Shown here: positions 46,366 to 55,054 of the stretch, piece after piece
How the letters are laid out: the number at the start of each line of letters is the position of its first letter
Numbering within the stretch: position 1 is the stretch's first letter
DNA from: Blastomonas fulva
Lineage (GTDB): Bacteria; Pseudomonadota; Alphaproteobacteria; Sphingomonadales; Sphingomonadaceae
Length of the DNA stretch: 64,000 nt
Reading direction: 5' to 3'
NCBI RefSeq assembly: GCF_003431825.1
Contig: NZ_CP020083.1
Location: 558,001-622,000, forward strand
Position numbers and translations under genes: made by a program
Notes under the pieces: model-generated
The model's database searches: none
The model's input: only the letters and a program-made list of their open reading frames with translations
What the model was told of the DNA's origin: nothing

Positions 46366-46456
46366 ATGAAGTCTCTCCGCCAATCGCTACGGACTGTTAA
46401 CCGGACCCTGCTATGCCGAGGTCCGTTTGCGACATCATCGGGATTTGGTCAGGTTT

Positions 46457-46816
46457 ATGCTCAAAGAGGTCATGCTGGGATCGGGCGGCATCATGCTGGC
46501 TGCCGCGATATTTGCCTCATCGGTGACGACCGGCACCGGCCCTGTGCCAGCTGCACCTGCACAACCCGCACCCGTGGCCGCACCCGTGGCCGCACCGCCG
46601 CCCCCGGCAGCGGTGGCCTCGGCCCCGCGTCCTGCGGCGGTCTTCCCGGAAGATACCGGCGATGTCGACTTCGGCGCGCCGATGATCGAGGCCGTGCCGG
46701 TCGAAACCGGCCTTGCCGACCCCGCCGTCAACACCGCCGTTCCCGACAGCGCGGAGGCCGGAGGTGGGCGCCAGTTCAACGCAAAGCCTGGCCGCGCCTA
46801 TCCCATCCCTCGCTGA
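46457..46816 (+). CDS. Ala/Pro-rich secreted or anchored protein, unknown
   Basis: 119 aa from ATG 46457. An N-terminal hydrophobic stretch (LGSGGIMLAAAIFASSV) looks like a signal peptide or anchor; a Pro/Ala-rich linker (~residues 25-60, with APVAAPVAAPPPP repeats) precedes an acidic then basic tail. Family not recognised. Weak ribosome-binding site (AGG). The composition is low-complexity, so coding status is likely but not certain. Confidence 0.5.
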   Translation: MLKEVMLGSGGIMLAAAIFASSVTTGTGPVPAAPAQPAPVAAPVAAPPPPAAVASAPRPAAVFPEDTGDVDFGAPMIEAVPVETGLADPAVNTAVPDSAEAGGGRQFNAKPGRAYPIPR

Positions 46817-46840
46817 ACGCCGTCGCCGCCGCCGTTTATT

Positions 46841-47446
46841 CTAGAGGCAGGCGCGGGTGAGGTAATTGCGGGTTTCCGCGCCGATCAGCGCGGCATGGCC
46901 GTAGGCGGGATGGGTGATCTGAACCATCGCGACATTGCCTGCATCGTGCCATGCGGCAAGCGCAGCGTCGTCCATCGCGAAGTGCAGGAAGTGCACCGCG
47001 CTCGCCTTGCCCGACGCGCTGGTCCGCTCGACATCCTGTTCGGGGCGCGCGGCGATCCGCACATTGCCGATGGTCAGGAAAATGTGGCTCTCCACCCCGC
47101 CGATCGTCCGCAGGAACGCATCGCGCCGCTCGGGATTCTCGATCTCGAACATCAAGGTCGCGGTCAGCTCGCTGCCATTGGGGACCATCGGGTTGTACGC
47201 AGCCAGTTCGTCGGCGAGCTGCTCATCGCCGCCTTTTTCGATCCGCAGCATCTCCTGGATCTGCAGCCACATGCTGTCCCAGCTCTCGAAGGTAATCATC
47301 GCGTGCGGGCCGATGGCCAGCCGCGAGTACTTCTTGGCAAGGATGCTCTCCTGGCGCTTGTCCTTGCGGATCAGCTCATAGTCGGCAAGATCCATGATGT
47401 CGTCACGGGTGATGGAACGGCGATCCTTGGGCATGATTGTTTCCAT
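46841..47446 (-). CDS. DUF3501 family protein
   Basis: 201 aa from ATG 47446 (a start at 47434, MPKDRRS, is also possible). Family blocks: YELIRKDKRQESILAKKYSRLAIGP, MLRIEKGGDEQLADELAAYNP, and TATLMFEIENPERRDAFLR. DUF3501 has no known function. It follows the Fe-S protein gene by 5 bases and is probably co-transcribed with it; the same pair plus rubrerythrin is a recurring gene set (recalled). Confidence 0.87.
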   Translation of the reverse strand: METIMPKDRRSITRDDIMDLADYELIRKDKRQESILAKKYSRLAIGPHAMITFESWDSMWLQIQEMLRIEKGGDEQLADELAAYNPMVPNGSELTATLMFEIENPERRDAFLRTIGGVESHIFLTIGNVRIAARPEQDVERTSASGKASAVHFLHFAMDDAALAAWHDAGNVAMVQITHPAYGHAALIGAETRNYLTRACL

Positions 47447-47451
47447 GTGGT

Positions 47452-48795
47452 TTAAAGTCCGTAGGCCTTGGCCATCAGCTCGACGGGATGGCCGATCCGC
47501 TCTGGCACCTTCTTGGAGCCGCCCATCTCCATCGTCTGCTTGAGATGCTCCCCGGCGAGCGGGCATTCGCTTACCATATAGTCGGGCGAGGTCTTTTCCA
47601 GCGCGCGCACCGTGGGCCGCGCCAGCTTCACCGCGGTGTCGAAATTCTGGGAGTAGATGCCCCATTTGCCGCCATGGCCCGAGCAGCGTTCGGTCATCAC
47701 GGGCTTGGCTTCAGGGATGAGCTTGAGCATCTCCATCGCCTTGGGGCCCATGTTCTGCGCGCGCGAATGGCAGGCGAAGTGCACGCCGATGCTGGCGTCC
47801 ATCGCCTCGACCGGGGTCAGCCCCGCGGTCTTGGAGAGCTTGACGATATATTCGCTGATGTCGTGGGTGGCCGCCGACAGCTTGGCGATGTCGGCATTGT
47901 CCGGCTCGATCAGCGGCCATTCGAACTTCATCATCAGCGCGCAGCTCGCGGTGATCGCGACGACGTCATAGCCCTGGTCGATCAGCGGCGCGAAATGCGC
48001 GGCGACGCGTGCGGCGGCGCTGGCGACAGCGGGGATATCGCCGTTCTCGAGCTTTGGCATGCCGCAGCATTCGGGATGCTCGATACGCACCTCCACCCCA
48101 TTATGCGCCAGCACCTTGACCGCGGCCTCACCCGGGGTCTGGTCGTTGAACTGGTCGTAGCAGCTCGCATAGAGCGCGACGCGGCGGCCGAAGCCGGGGG
48201 CATCGGGATTGGGCGCGCGCACCAAAGCGGGTGCGCGGTTGGTGAACGGAATGTCGGCAAATGCGGGCAGATGCGCGCGAGCATCGATCCCCAGCATCGA
48301 TTGCATGATGCCGCGTGTCGTGGCGTTGCCGCCATCGGTGGCCCAGTTGGCGACATCGGAAAAGACGCTGCCCAGTTTGCCGTTGCGGTCGGTCTGCGCG
48401 AGCAGGCTGTCGGCTTTCGAGGTTTGCCCCTTGCGATGCTCGACCGCGCGATAGCGCAGCATCAGGTGCGGGAAATCCAGGTCGAACTCGTGCGGCGGCA
48501 CATAGGGGCATTTGACCATGAAGCACATGTCGCACAATGTGCAGGCATCGACGACCTGGCCGATCTGCCCCGCGTCGAGATCCTCGACCTCTTCATTGGG
48601 GCTCTCGTCGATCATGTCGAACAATTTGGGGAAGCTGTCGCACAGGTTGAAGCACCGGCGGCAGCCATGGCAGATGTCGAATACCCGGCGCATCTCGGCA
48701 TCGAGCGCGGCCTCGTCGTACCAGCTCTCCTCGCGCCACGGCAAGGCATGCCGCGTCGGCGCGTCCAGACTGCCTTCCTTGTACCCGGTTGCCAT
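47452..48795 (-). CDS. (Fe-S)-binding CCG-domain protein (GlpC/heterodisulfide reductase-like)
   Basis: 447 aa. Two [4Fe-4S] ferredoxin sites at the N-terminus ([11 protein letters not shown] and [13 protein letters not shown]) and two CCG-type regions at the C-terminus ([14 protein letters not shown], and ACHSRAQ with ERCSGHGG). No membrane segment. Such proteins pass electrons to or from a redox partner. Adjacent rubrerythrin and DUF3501 suggest an electron path to rubrerythrin, a peroxide reductase with no rubredoxin domain of its own here; this is an inference. Confidence 0.87.
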   Translation of the reverse strand: MATGYKEGSLDAPTRHALPWREESWYDEAALDAEMRRVFDICHGCRRCFNLCDSFPKLFDMIDESPNEEVEDLDAGQIGQVVDACTLCDMCFMVKCPYVPPHEFDLDFPHLMLRYRAVEHRKGQTSKADSLLAQTDRNGKLGSVFSDVANWATDGGNATTRGIMQSMLGIDARAHLPAFADIPFTNRAPALVRAPNPDAPGFGRRVALYASCYDQFNDQTPGEAAVKVLAHNGVEVRIEHPECCGMPKLENGDIPAVASAAARVAAHFAPLIDQGYDVVAITASCALMMKFEWPLIEPDNADIAKLSAATHDISEYIVKLSKTAGLTPVEAMDASIGVHFACHSRAQNMGPKAMEMLKLIPEAKPVMTERCSGHGGKWGIYSQNFDTAVKLARPTVRALEKTSPDYMVSECPLAGEHLKQTMEMGGSKKVPERIGHPVELMAKAYGL

Positions 48796-48812
48796 ATGCT
48801 ATCACCCACAAA

Positions 48813-48948
48813 ATCCTCCCCGATACGGGGAGGGGGACCGCGAAGCGGTGGAGGGGCAGCGGGATCGCACGAACGAACGATCGCCGCGGGACATCGCATC
48901 CCCCTCCGTCAGCGCTGCGCGCTGCCACCTCCCCGGTGCGGGGAGGAT
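48813..48948. repeat. intergenic inverted repeat (CCTCCCC..GGGGAGG type)
   Basis: Outer arms ATCCTCCCC (48813-48821) and GGGGAGGAT (48940-48948) are inverted, with nested CCCC/GGGG and GACCGCGAAGCGGT hairpins inside. It lies between the Fe-S protein gene and rubrerythrin. Repeats of this make are common in sphingomonad intergenic DNA (recalled); no ORF or RNA gene is seen in it. Confidence 0.7.
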
Positions 48949-48960
48949 GTACGAAGTCAG

Positions 48961-49002
48961 AAAAATGGCCTGCCCACCGCGCCGGAACGCAGCGGACAGG
49001 CC
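48961..49002 (-). terminator. Rho-independent terminator of rubrerythrin
   Basis: On the minus strand a GGCCTGTCC...GGGCAGGCC stem (48967-49002) is followed by ATTTTT (48961-48966 read in reverse). It lies 21 bases after the rubrerythrin stop, so rubrerythrin is probably a single-gene transcript separate from the Fe-S/DUF3501 pair. Confidence 0.75.
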
Positions 49003-49023
49003 GAGTTGTCGTTCAACTGAAAC

Positions 49024-49449
49024 TCAGGCTTCGGCCAGCAGCGCGTCGAGCGTCTTCTGGAACTTGCCGGCATGGCTCTTTTCCGCCTTGGCGAGCGTTT
49101 CGAACCAGTCTGCGATCTCGTCGAAACCTTCGTCGCGGGCGGTCTTGGCCATGCCCGGATACATATCGGTATATTCGTGGGTTTCACCCGCGATCGCCGA
49201 CTTCAGATTGTCGACGGTGCTGCCGATCGGCTCGCCCGTGGCAGGATCGCCGCACTCTTCGAGAAATTCGAGATGGCCATGCGCATGGCCGGTTTCGCCT
49301 TCAGCGGTCGAGCGGAACACCGCTGCGACGTCGTTATGGCCTTCGATATCGGCCTTCTGGGCGAAATACAGGTAACGGCGGTTGGCCTGGCTTTCACCGG
49401 CGAACGCATCCTTGAGGCTCTGTTCGGTCTTCGATCCCTTGAGTTCCAT
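49024..49449 (-). CDS. rubrerythrin (erythrin-type, without rubredoxin domain)
   Basis: 141 aa, only the four-helix di-iron domain. Metal ligands appear in [31 protein letters not shown] and [12 protein letters not shown] (the Glu and His pairs). The C-terminal rubredoxin domain of classic rubrerythrins is missing, so electrons must come from another protein, perhaps the CCG-domain protein next door. It reduces hydrogen peroxide. An inverted repeat and an A/T-rich region lie upstream (49450-49560). Confidence 0.9.
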   Translation of the reverse strand: MELKGSKTEQSLKDAFAGESQANRRYLYFAQKADIEGHNDVAAVFRSTAEGETGHAHGHLEFLEECGDPATGEPIGSTVDNLKSAIAGETHEYTDMYPGMAKTARDEGFDEIADWFETLAKAEKSHAGKFQKTLDALLAEA

Positions 49450-49535
49450 GGTTCATCCTCAGCTTGGTTTTTGGCCTGAAGCCCAAGGATTACGGGCAGG
49501 TTTGGCATTATTCCATGTGATTTTATCGCACAGCT

Positions 49536-49554
49536 TGATCGAGAAAATCGATCA
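49536..49554. promoter_or_regulatory. TGATCGA-N5-TCGATCA inverted repeat upstream of rubrerythrin
   Basis: Perfect 7-base arms with a 5-base spacer, about 90 bp before the rubrerythrin start and in a locally A/T-rich stretch. It could be an operator for a redox or iron regulator. The same 240-bp gap also serves the divergent HU gene, so either gene could be the target. Confidence 0.4.
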
Positions 49555-49686
49555 CTGTAATTGATATTAGTTCTCAGTTACGACCAATCGTCGTCATTTT
49601 GGAGGAAATTGCCCGCAATACCCGTGACGAGCCGCAAATCTGTCGCTAAACCCCCGCCACCGAATCCAATCAGAAGGACGTTACCC

Positions 49687-49962
49687 ATGAATAATGCTGA
49701 CCTTGCAGAGAAGATTGCCACCGACCACAACGTCACCAAGGCTGACGCGCGCAAGCTGGTTGACGGCGTGTTCGCCGCCATCGCCGATGCAGCTGCTGCC
49801 GGCGAAGAAATCTCGATCAACGGCTTTGGCAAGTTCAAGGTGAAGTCGACCCCGGAACGTGAAGGCCGCAACCCCGGCACCGGCGCGACCATCACCATCA
49901 AGGCATCCAAGAAGCTCGGCTTCACCCCCGCAAAGGCGGTGAAGGACAAGCTGAACGGCTAA
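49687..49962 (+). CDS. HU-family DNA-binding protein
   Basis: 91 aa from ATG 49687, with AGAAGGA upstream. Typical HU: VTKADARKLVDGVFAAI helix, ISINGFGKF, an arm region EGRNPGTGATITIKASKKLGFTP (core PGTG) and a short C-terminus. A homodimeric nucleoid protein that bends DNA. It is followed by a clear terminator. The upstream gap has no confident promoter call. Confidence 0.93.
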   Translation: MNNADLAEKIATDHNVTKADARKLVDGVFAAIADAAAAGEEISINGFGKFKVKSTPEREGRNPGTGATITIKASKKLGFTPAKAVKDKLNG

Positions 49963-49989
49963 TCTGCCCGTTCCCTTGGGATTTCACGC

Positions 49990-50017
49990 AAAGCCCCGCC
50001 CTCACCGGCGGGGCTTT
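49990..50017 (+). terminator. Rho-independent terminator after HU
   Basis: AAAGCCCCGCC (49990-50000) pairs with GGCGGGGCTTT (50007-50017) around a 6-base loop, 27 bases after the HU stop. It is a textbook stem ending in CTTT. The long open frame of the next gene reaches into it, which argues for a later start of that gene. Confidence 0.88.
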
Positions 50018-50078
50018 GTCGTTCCGGGCAGCGCGCCAAAGCCGCAAGGCGGCCCGGCTATCCCCAGCCAGCTTGCCG

Positions 50079-51590
50079 GTGCAGTTGCAACTCGCCGGGC
50101 ATGGCGATAGGGCCACAGGCGTGGGCGCATCGATCGACATTGGCCGGGATGAGACAGGACAGCCTGTCTGCATCGACATGGAAGAGCTGCTGGCGACACG
50201 GCTGCTGGTGCAGGGCAATTCGGGCTCGGGCAAATCGCATCTGCTGCGCCGGCTGCTCGAGGAAAGCGCAGGGCTGGTCCAGCAGGTGATCATCGATCCC
50301 GAGGGCGATTTCGTCACCCTGGCCGACGCCTACAGCCATGTCGTGATCGATGCGGGCGACTATAACGAGCGCGAGATTGCGCGGATCGGCGCGCGCATCC
50401 GCGAACACCGCGCCTCGGTGATCCTCAACCTCGAACAGCTCGAGCTCGAAGCGCAGATGACCTGCGCCGCCGCCTTCCTCAACGCATTGTTCGATGCCCC
50501 CCGCGAGCACTGGTACCCGGCGCTGGTGGTGGTCGACGAGGCGCAGATGTTCGCGCCTTCGGTCGCGGGCGATGTCCCCGATCCGGTGCGCCGCGCCAGC
50601 CTCAGCGCGATGACCAACCTGATGTGCCGCGGCCGCAAGCGTGGCCTCGCCGGCGCCATCGCCACCCAGCGTCTCGCCAAGCTTGCCAAGAACGTGGCCG
50701 CCGAAGCCAGCAACTTCCTGATGGGGCGCACCTTTCTCGACATCGACATGGCGCGCGCCGCCGATCTGCTCGGCATGGAGCGCCGCCAGGCCGAGCGCAT
50801 CCGCGACCTGCAGCGCGGCTGCTTTCTGGGGCTGGGTCCTGCGATCTCGCGCCGCCCGGTGGCGATCCGCATCGGCGCGACTCAGACCGTGTCGCGCACC
50901 GGCACCCACACGCTGCTGCCGATGCCCGAGGCCGAGCCGCAGGACATGCGCACGATGCTGTTCGCCGAGATGGAGGCCGACGCCCTGCCCCCCGCCCGCC
51001 CGGCCCGCCCGCGCCCGATCGCAGCCGACGAACTGATCCGCGCGATCGCCGAACCCGAGCCGACGACCCAGCCTGCGATCTTCACCGCGCGCCAGGAGGC
51101 CGAGGACGCCGCCGACGCGATCGACAGCGAGGCGGTGATCGTGGCGGTCCTGCGCGATATGCTCGCCGAGGCCAGCGCCTCCACCCAGCCCGATGCGCTG
51201 CTCTATCAGGATTTCTCGGTGCGCTGCCGGATGCAGCGGCTGGTGCGCGCGCCGCTCGATCTGGAAGGCTTCCGCCAGCGGCTGGCGCTGGCACGTGGCG
51301 GAGTATTCGATCCTGCCGACCCCGCCTGGGCACCCGCGATCGATGCCGCCGCGCGGCTTCCGCAGGACATGTACGCCCCCTTCCTGCTGATCGCCCGCGC
51401 CGCGATGGAAGGCCAGCCCTGCCCCGACGATGCCGCCCTGGGCCGCGCCTATGGCACCAGCTCGCCGGGGCGCATCCGGCGGCTGATCGATTACATGGAA
51501 AAGCAGGGCGTCATCGTCGTGCGCGCCGATTTCGGCGGGCGGCGATCGGTGGGGATTCCAGAGCTCGGGCTGAGCACCGGGGTGGAGTAG
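50079..51590 (+). CDS. HerA-like ATP-binding protein (DUF853/helicase-type)
   Basis: 503 aa from GTG 50079; the frame is open from 50016 inside the HU terminator, and no ATG precedes the conserved region, so the start is uncertain (TTG at 50073 also fits). Walker A is GNSGSGKSHLLRRLL; Walker B-like ALVVVDEAQMF, then an arginine-rich TNLMCRGRKRGLAG motif. The C-terminal part is a helical, winged-helix-like domain (YGTSSPGRIRRLIDYMEKQG). Related to HerA-type DNA translocases; the cellular role is unknown. Confidence 0.8.
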   Translation: MQLQLAGHGDRATGVGASIDIGRDETGQPVCIDMEELLATRLLVQGNSGSGKSHLLRRLLEESAGLVQQVIIDPEGDFVTLADAYSHVVIDAGDYNEREIARIGARIREHRASVILNLEQLELEAQMTCAAAFLNALFDAPREHWYPALVVVDEAQMFAPSVAGDVPDPVRRASLSAMTNLMCRGRKRGLAGAIATQRLAKLAKNVAAEASNFLMGRTFLDIDMARAADLLGMERRQAERIRDLQRGCFLGLGPAISRRPVAIRIGATQTVSRTGTHTLLPMPEAEPQDMRTMLFAEMEADALPPARPARPRPIAADELIRAIAEPEPTTQPAIFTARQEAEDAADAIDSEAVIVAVLRDMLAEASASTQPDALLYQDFSVRCRMQRLVRAPLDLEGFRQRLALARGGVFDPADPAWAPAIDAAARLPQDMYAPFLLIARAAMEGQPCPDDAALGRAYGTSSPGRIRRLIDYMEKQGVIVVRADFGGRRSVGIPELGLSTGVE

Positions 51591-51598
51591 GCCTGCTG

Positions 51599-51669
51599 GT
51601 CACCCTCACCCTTCCCTCTCCCGGTGGGAGAGGGAGGGAGGCGCGAAGCGCCGGAAGGGTGAGGGTGAC
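51599..51669. repeat. three-hairpin inverted repeat between convergent genes
   Basis: Perfect 17-base arms (51599-51615 and 51653-51669, GTCACCCTCACCCTTCC and its complement) enclose CTCTCCC/GGGAGAG and GGCGC/GCGCC hairpins. It lies between the HerA-like gene and the convergent dihydroorotase gene and may act as a bidirectional terminator. Repeats of this composition are common in sphingomonads (recalled). Confidence 0.8.
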
Positions 51670-51680
51670 CGGCGGCGATA

Positions 51681-53009
51681 TCAGAACTCGGTCGCCTCGA
51701 ACCGCACCGGCTCGCCGATTGCGCTGTCGGCCAGCGTGTCTTCCCACATCACCCGGTTGCCACGGATGACCGTTCCGATCGGCTTGCCGGTGAGCTCCAT
51801 GCCGGTGAACGGGCTCCAGCCGCAGCGCGATTGCAGCCAGTCCTCGGTCACCGTCCACTTTTTCTTGAGATCGACGATGGTGAAATCGGCATCATAACCC
51901 GCCGCGATCCGTCCCTTGCCGACCAGCCCGAAGATCCGCTGCGCGCCCGCAGACGTCAGATCGATCAGCCGCTGCATCGACAGCCGCCCATGGTGCATGT
52001 GATCGAGCAGCAGCGGCAGCAGCGTCTGCACCCCGGGCATGCCGCTGGGCGTGTCGGGATAGGTCTTGGCCTTTTCCTCGATGGTGTGCGGAGCGTGGTC
52101 CGATCCGATGACATCGGGAACGCCCTGCGCCAGCCAGTTCCACAGCCCGTCGCGGTGCGCGCCGCTGCGGATCGGCGGGTTCATCTGCGCATAGGTGCCA
52201 AGCCGCGGATAGGCCTCTTCCCCCGCAAGCGTCAGATGCTGCGGGGTCAGCTCGCAGGTGGCGATGTCCTTGTGCTGCGCGATCAGTTCGAGCTCCGCCG
52301 GGGTGGTGATGTGCAGGATATGGATCCGCCGCTTCGCCGCGCGCGCCAGCTTCAGGATGCGCTTTGTCGCCAGCATCGCGCTTTCGTCGTCGCGCCAAAC
52401 CGGGTGCGACGAAGGGTCGCCGGTGACGCGGTAACCGGCGCGCTCGTTCATCCGGAACTCGTCCTCGGCATGGATCGCGACGCGGCGCTTGCCGCTCGCG
52501 AGCACGCGCGCAAGCGCGCCATCGTCCGCCACCAGCAGATCGCCGGTCGAGGCACCCATGAAAATCTTGACCCCCGCCGTGCCGGGGATCCGCTCCAGCT
52601 CGGCGAGCATCGGTGCGTTGGCGCTGGTTGCACCGACATAGAACGCATGGTCGCACCACATCCGGTGGTGCGCGCGCGCCAGCTTGTCGGCGACCCGTTC
52701 GGCGGTATCGGTGTTGGGCTTGGTGTTGGGCATCTCGAACACCGCCGTGACCCCGCCCATGACGGCGGCGCGGCTGCCCGATTCGAGGTCTTCCTTGTGC
52801 TCCAGCCCTGGCTCGCGGAAATGGACCTGGCTGTCGATCACCCCGGGCAGAACGTGCAGGCCGGTGCAGTCGATGACCTCGCCCGCATCGGCAGCGAACG
52901 CCCCGATCGCTGCGATCTTGCCACCGATGACGCCGATATCCGCCGCCACCGGGCCACCGGGCAGGTACACCGTGCCGTTCTTGATGATAAGGTCGAAGCT
53001 TCCCGTCAT
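51681..53009 (-). CDS. pyrC: dihydroorotase (type I)
   Basis: 442 aa. Zinc ligands in DSQVHFREPG, the KIFMGASTG carbamylated-Lys region, HILHITT and GSDHAPH; MPNTKPNT is also diagnostic. It cyclises carbamoyl-aspartate to dihydroorotate in pyrimidine synthesis. The type I form usually partners PyrB; no pyrB is in the window. It is divergent from ygfZ, with 47 bp between the starts. Confidence 0.92.
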   Translation of the reverse strand: MTGSFDLIIKNGTVYLPGGPVAADIGVIGGKIAAIGAFAADAGEVIDCTGLHVLPGVIDSQVHFREPGLEHKEDLESGSRAAVMGGVTAVFEMPNTKPNTDTAERVADKLARAHHRMWCDHAFYVGATSANAPMLAELERIPGTAGVKIFMGASTGDLLVADDGALARVLASGKRRVAIHAEDEFRMNERAGYRVTGDPSSHPVWRDDESAMLATKRILKLARAAKRRIHILHITTPAELELIAQHKDIATCELTPQHLTLAGEEAYPRLGTYAQMNPPIRSGAHRDGLWNWLAQGVPDVIGSDHAPHTIEEKAKTYPDTPSGMPGVQTLLPLLLDHMHHGRLSMQRLIDLTSAGAQRIFGLVGKGRIAAGYDADFTIVDLKKKWTVTEDWLQSRCGWSPFTGMELTGKPIGTVIRGNRVMWEDTLADSAIGEPVRFEATEF

Positions 53010-53056
53010 GTCCGTCTCCGCTTGATTAGTTGCGGTTGATACGCATGTAGTTGTCT

Positions 53057-53794
53057 ATGTCCAGCCATAGCACATTGACCCAGCGCGCGCTCGTCCGCCT
53101 CTCCCCCACCGACCCGGCCGAAGACGTGCGCGGCTTTCTGCAGGGGCTGGTGACGCAGGACATGCGGCGGGTGTTGCCCGGAAACCCGCAATATGGCGCG
53201 CTTTTGAGCGCCCAGGGCAAGACTCTGTTCGACTTTCTGCTGTGGGATGACGGGGCAGATGTGCTGATCGATTGTGCGCGCGATGCGGCAGGTGACCTTG
53301 CAAAACGGCTCACTCTCTATCGCCTGCGTCGCAGGATTTCTATCGCCCGGGAAGAAACCTTGTGCGTCCACTGGTCGCCCGAGCCGGTCGAGGGCGCCAG
53401 CCCCGACCCCAGGCTTGCCGCGCTGGGCTGGCGCTGGCTGGCCCCGGAGTCGGGTGACACAGGCGCGGACGAACGCTGGCGCGCGCACCGGCTGGCGCTC
53501 GGCGTTGCCGAAGGCGCCGGCGAGCTGGGTGATATCCTGTGGTTGGAGACCAATGCGGTGGAACTCAACGGGGTGAGCTTCGACAAGGGTTGCTATGTCG
53601 GCCAGGAAAACACCGCGCGGATGAACTGGCGTCAGAAGGTCAACCGCCGGATCGTCGTGCTGCCGATCGCAGCGGCCGACCCCAAGCGCCAGAAGATCGC
53701 GCACGAGGACCTGGGACTGTCGGTCGAGCACCGCCGGACCGAGGATCTTGCCGCGCTCGACCTGCCGCAATGGCAACGCGCGGCGCTTGCCTGA
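53057..53794 (+). CDS. ygfZ: folate-binding Fe-S cluster repair protein YgfZ (GcvT-like)
   Basis: 245 aa from ATG 53057; a TTG two codons upstream (53051) is also open. Signature KGCYVGQE (with FDKGCYVGQENTARM) identifies the YgfZ/IscA2-type family, which uses tetrahydrofolate to support Fe-S enzyme assembly. FLQGLVTQD at the start is typical. Residues ~110-117 (PEPVEGASP) resemble the peptide encoded by the CCTGAGCCTGTCGAAGG repeat seen at 3985-4007, so a repeat fragment may be inserted in frame. Confidence 0.85.
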   Translation: MSSHSTLTQRALVRLSPTDPAEDVRGFLQGLVTQDMRRVLPGNPQYGALLSAQGKTLFDFLLWDDGADVLIDCARDAAGDLAKRLTLYRLRRRISIAREETLCVHWSPEPVEGASPDPRLAALGWRWLAPESGDTGADERWRAHRLALGVAEGAGELGDILWLETNAVELNGVSFDKGCYVGQENTARMNWRQKVNRRIVVLPIAAADPKRQKIAHEDLGLSVEHRRTEDLAALDLPQWQRAALA

Positions 53795-53881
53795 CCCTTT
53801 CGCGGCATAAAGCAACATTTGATAATCTTGGAATTTTATCGTATAACCGCCTTATCCCCATAAGTCAGTCAGGCTGATTCC

Positions 53882-54529
53882 ATGTCTCGCCCCCTCAATG
53901 ACCATGATGCCATCCGCGCCCAGCTCATGGATGCGGCCGAGGAAATGGTTCGCGCGCGCGGCGCGATCAACCTGTCGCTGAGCGAGGTCGCCGCGGCCTG
54001 CGGGATGTCGCAATCCAGCTTCTATCGCTATTTCCCCTCGAAGGAGGCGTTCTTCGAAGCGATCGCCGGGCGCTGGTTCGAGGAGCTCAACCAGATCATG
54101 GAAGAGGTCGTGGCATCGGACCTGCCGCCGCGCGAAAAGCTGTTCCAGTTCTTTGCCCGCCGCGTCGCGGTCAAGCGCGCGCGGTTTGAAGCAGACCCGG
54201 CGCTGTTCAAGGCGAACATGGATCTGGGCGAAGAGCACTGGGAGGTCATCCGCGGCTATGTCGACCTGGCCGACCATTATATGGCAATGATCCTGGGCGA
54301 AGCGATGGCCGAAGGCTATTTCCCGGGCTACGATCTCGACCATGTCGTGTCGCTGACCAACCTGATGGTCCAGCCGTTCTGCAACCCGACGGTGATGATG
54401 GACATGATCCGCATCGCAACCCCGGACAATTTGCGGATTGTCATCGACACATTGTTCGAGGGGCTTGCCGTCCATCAGGCAGCGTCATCCGATGCTACCA
54501 ATGTGACCGCACTGCGCGCGATTTCGTGA
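53882..54529 (+). CDS. TetR/AcrR family transcriptional regulator
   Basis: 215 aa. The N-terminal HTH is INLSLSEVAAACGMSQSSFYRYFPSKEAFFEAIA (core motif SLSEVAAACGMSQSSFYRYF); the rest is a helical ligand and dimer domain. No efflux pump or catabolic gene is adjacent, so the target is unknown; the neighbours are ygfZ upstream and a tRNA downstream. The A/T-rich 90 bp upstream has GATAA..TTATC, a possible self-operator. Confidence 0.88.
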   Translation: MSRPLNDHDAIRAQLMDAAEEMVRARGAINLSLSEVAAACGMSQSSFYRYFPSKEAFFEAIAGRWFEELNQIMEEVVASDLPPREKLFQFFARRVAVKRARFEADPALFKANMDLGEEHWEVIRGYVDLADHYMAMILGEAMAEGYFPGYDLDHVVSLTNLMVQPFCNPTVMMDMIRIATPDNLRIVIDTLFEGLAVHQAASSDATNVTALRAIS

Positions 54530-54612
54530 TCTCTTCGCCCCCTTGCCAATCGACATCGCTTCTGGCAATGGGGCGCTCCGCACTGGCCGCCGCAACCGGC
54601 AGAGCCGCAGGC

Positions 54613-54687
54613 GGGCGCGTAGCTCAGTGGTAGAGCACACCCTTCACACGGGTGGGGTCGCAGGTTCAATCCCTGCCGCGCCCACCA
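54613..54687 (+). tRNA. tRNA-Val (CAC)
   Basis: 75 nt with an encoded CCA. Acceptor GGGCGCG pairs with CGCGCCC; D arm, TTCAATC in the T arm, and the anticodon stem CACCC/GGGTG around loop TTCACAC giving CAC. The Val assignment follows from the anticodon. Confidence 0.95.
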
Positions 54688-54763
54688 TCTTTCCGATCCT
54701 CTGGAACAGATGGTCACGTCGATCGGGATAACCGCGCGACGGGCAACTTTACGTCTGTTCGCC

Positions 54764-55054
54764 TCAGTCGAACAATTCCTCGAAGAACGATTTCTTGCGC
54801 TTACGATCAGGATAAGGCGAGCTGCCATGGTGGCTGCCGGGATGCTGGCGTTGGGCATAAGGGTCGGCGCGGGCTGGTTGCGGGGCAACAGGGGCAATCT
54901 GAGCACTGCGTTCGATGATCTTGTCGAGCTCGCCACGATCAAGCCATACACCGCGGCAGGTCGGGCAATAGTCGATCTCGATACCCGAACGTTCGCTCAT
55001 GACCAGCGTGGTGCCGTCGAGCGGGCAGGCCATGGCAGTCTGGTGGTCTTTCAT
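54764..55054 (-). CDS. zf-TFIIB domain protein
   Basis: 96 aa. The zinc ribbon is CPLDGTTLVMSERSGIEIDYCPTCRGVWLDRGELD, i.e. C-X-x-D-G.. and YCPTCRGVWLD (core cited), typical of the small zf-TFIIB family of unknown function. The C-terminal half is Pro/His/Lys-rich and disordered. MAC at residue 8 is an alternative start. The adjacent stretch 55055-55206 has no clear feature. Confidence 0.8.
   Translation of the reverse strand: MKDHQTAMACPLDGTTLVMSERSGIEIDYCPTCRGVWLDRGELDKIIERSAQIAPVAPQPARADPYAQRQHPGSHHGSSPYPDRKRKKSFFEELFD

Noticed and set aside
46220..46369. 49-aa frame starting after CAGGAGAGG in the candidate RNA region
   Set aside because: The ribosome-binding site lies too close to the ATG, and the peptide is low-complexity (Pro/Ala/Leu); its end lies in the terminator. 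It could be a leader peptide, but support is weak.
46150..46860. Plus-strand open frame of 236 codons through the 46-kb gap
   Set aside because: Its composition is erratic, it overlaps the Pro-rich gene in another phase and runs through the strong terminator, so it is not taken as coding.
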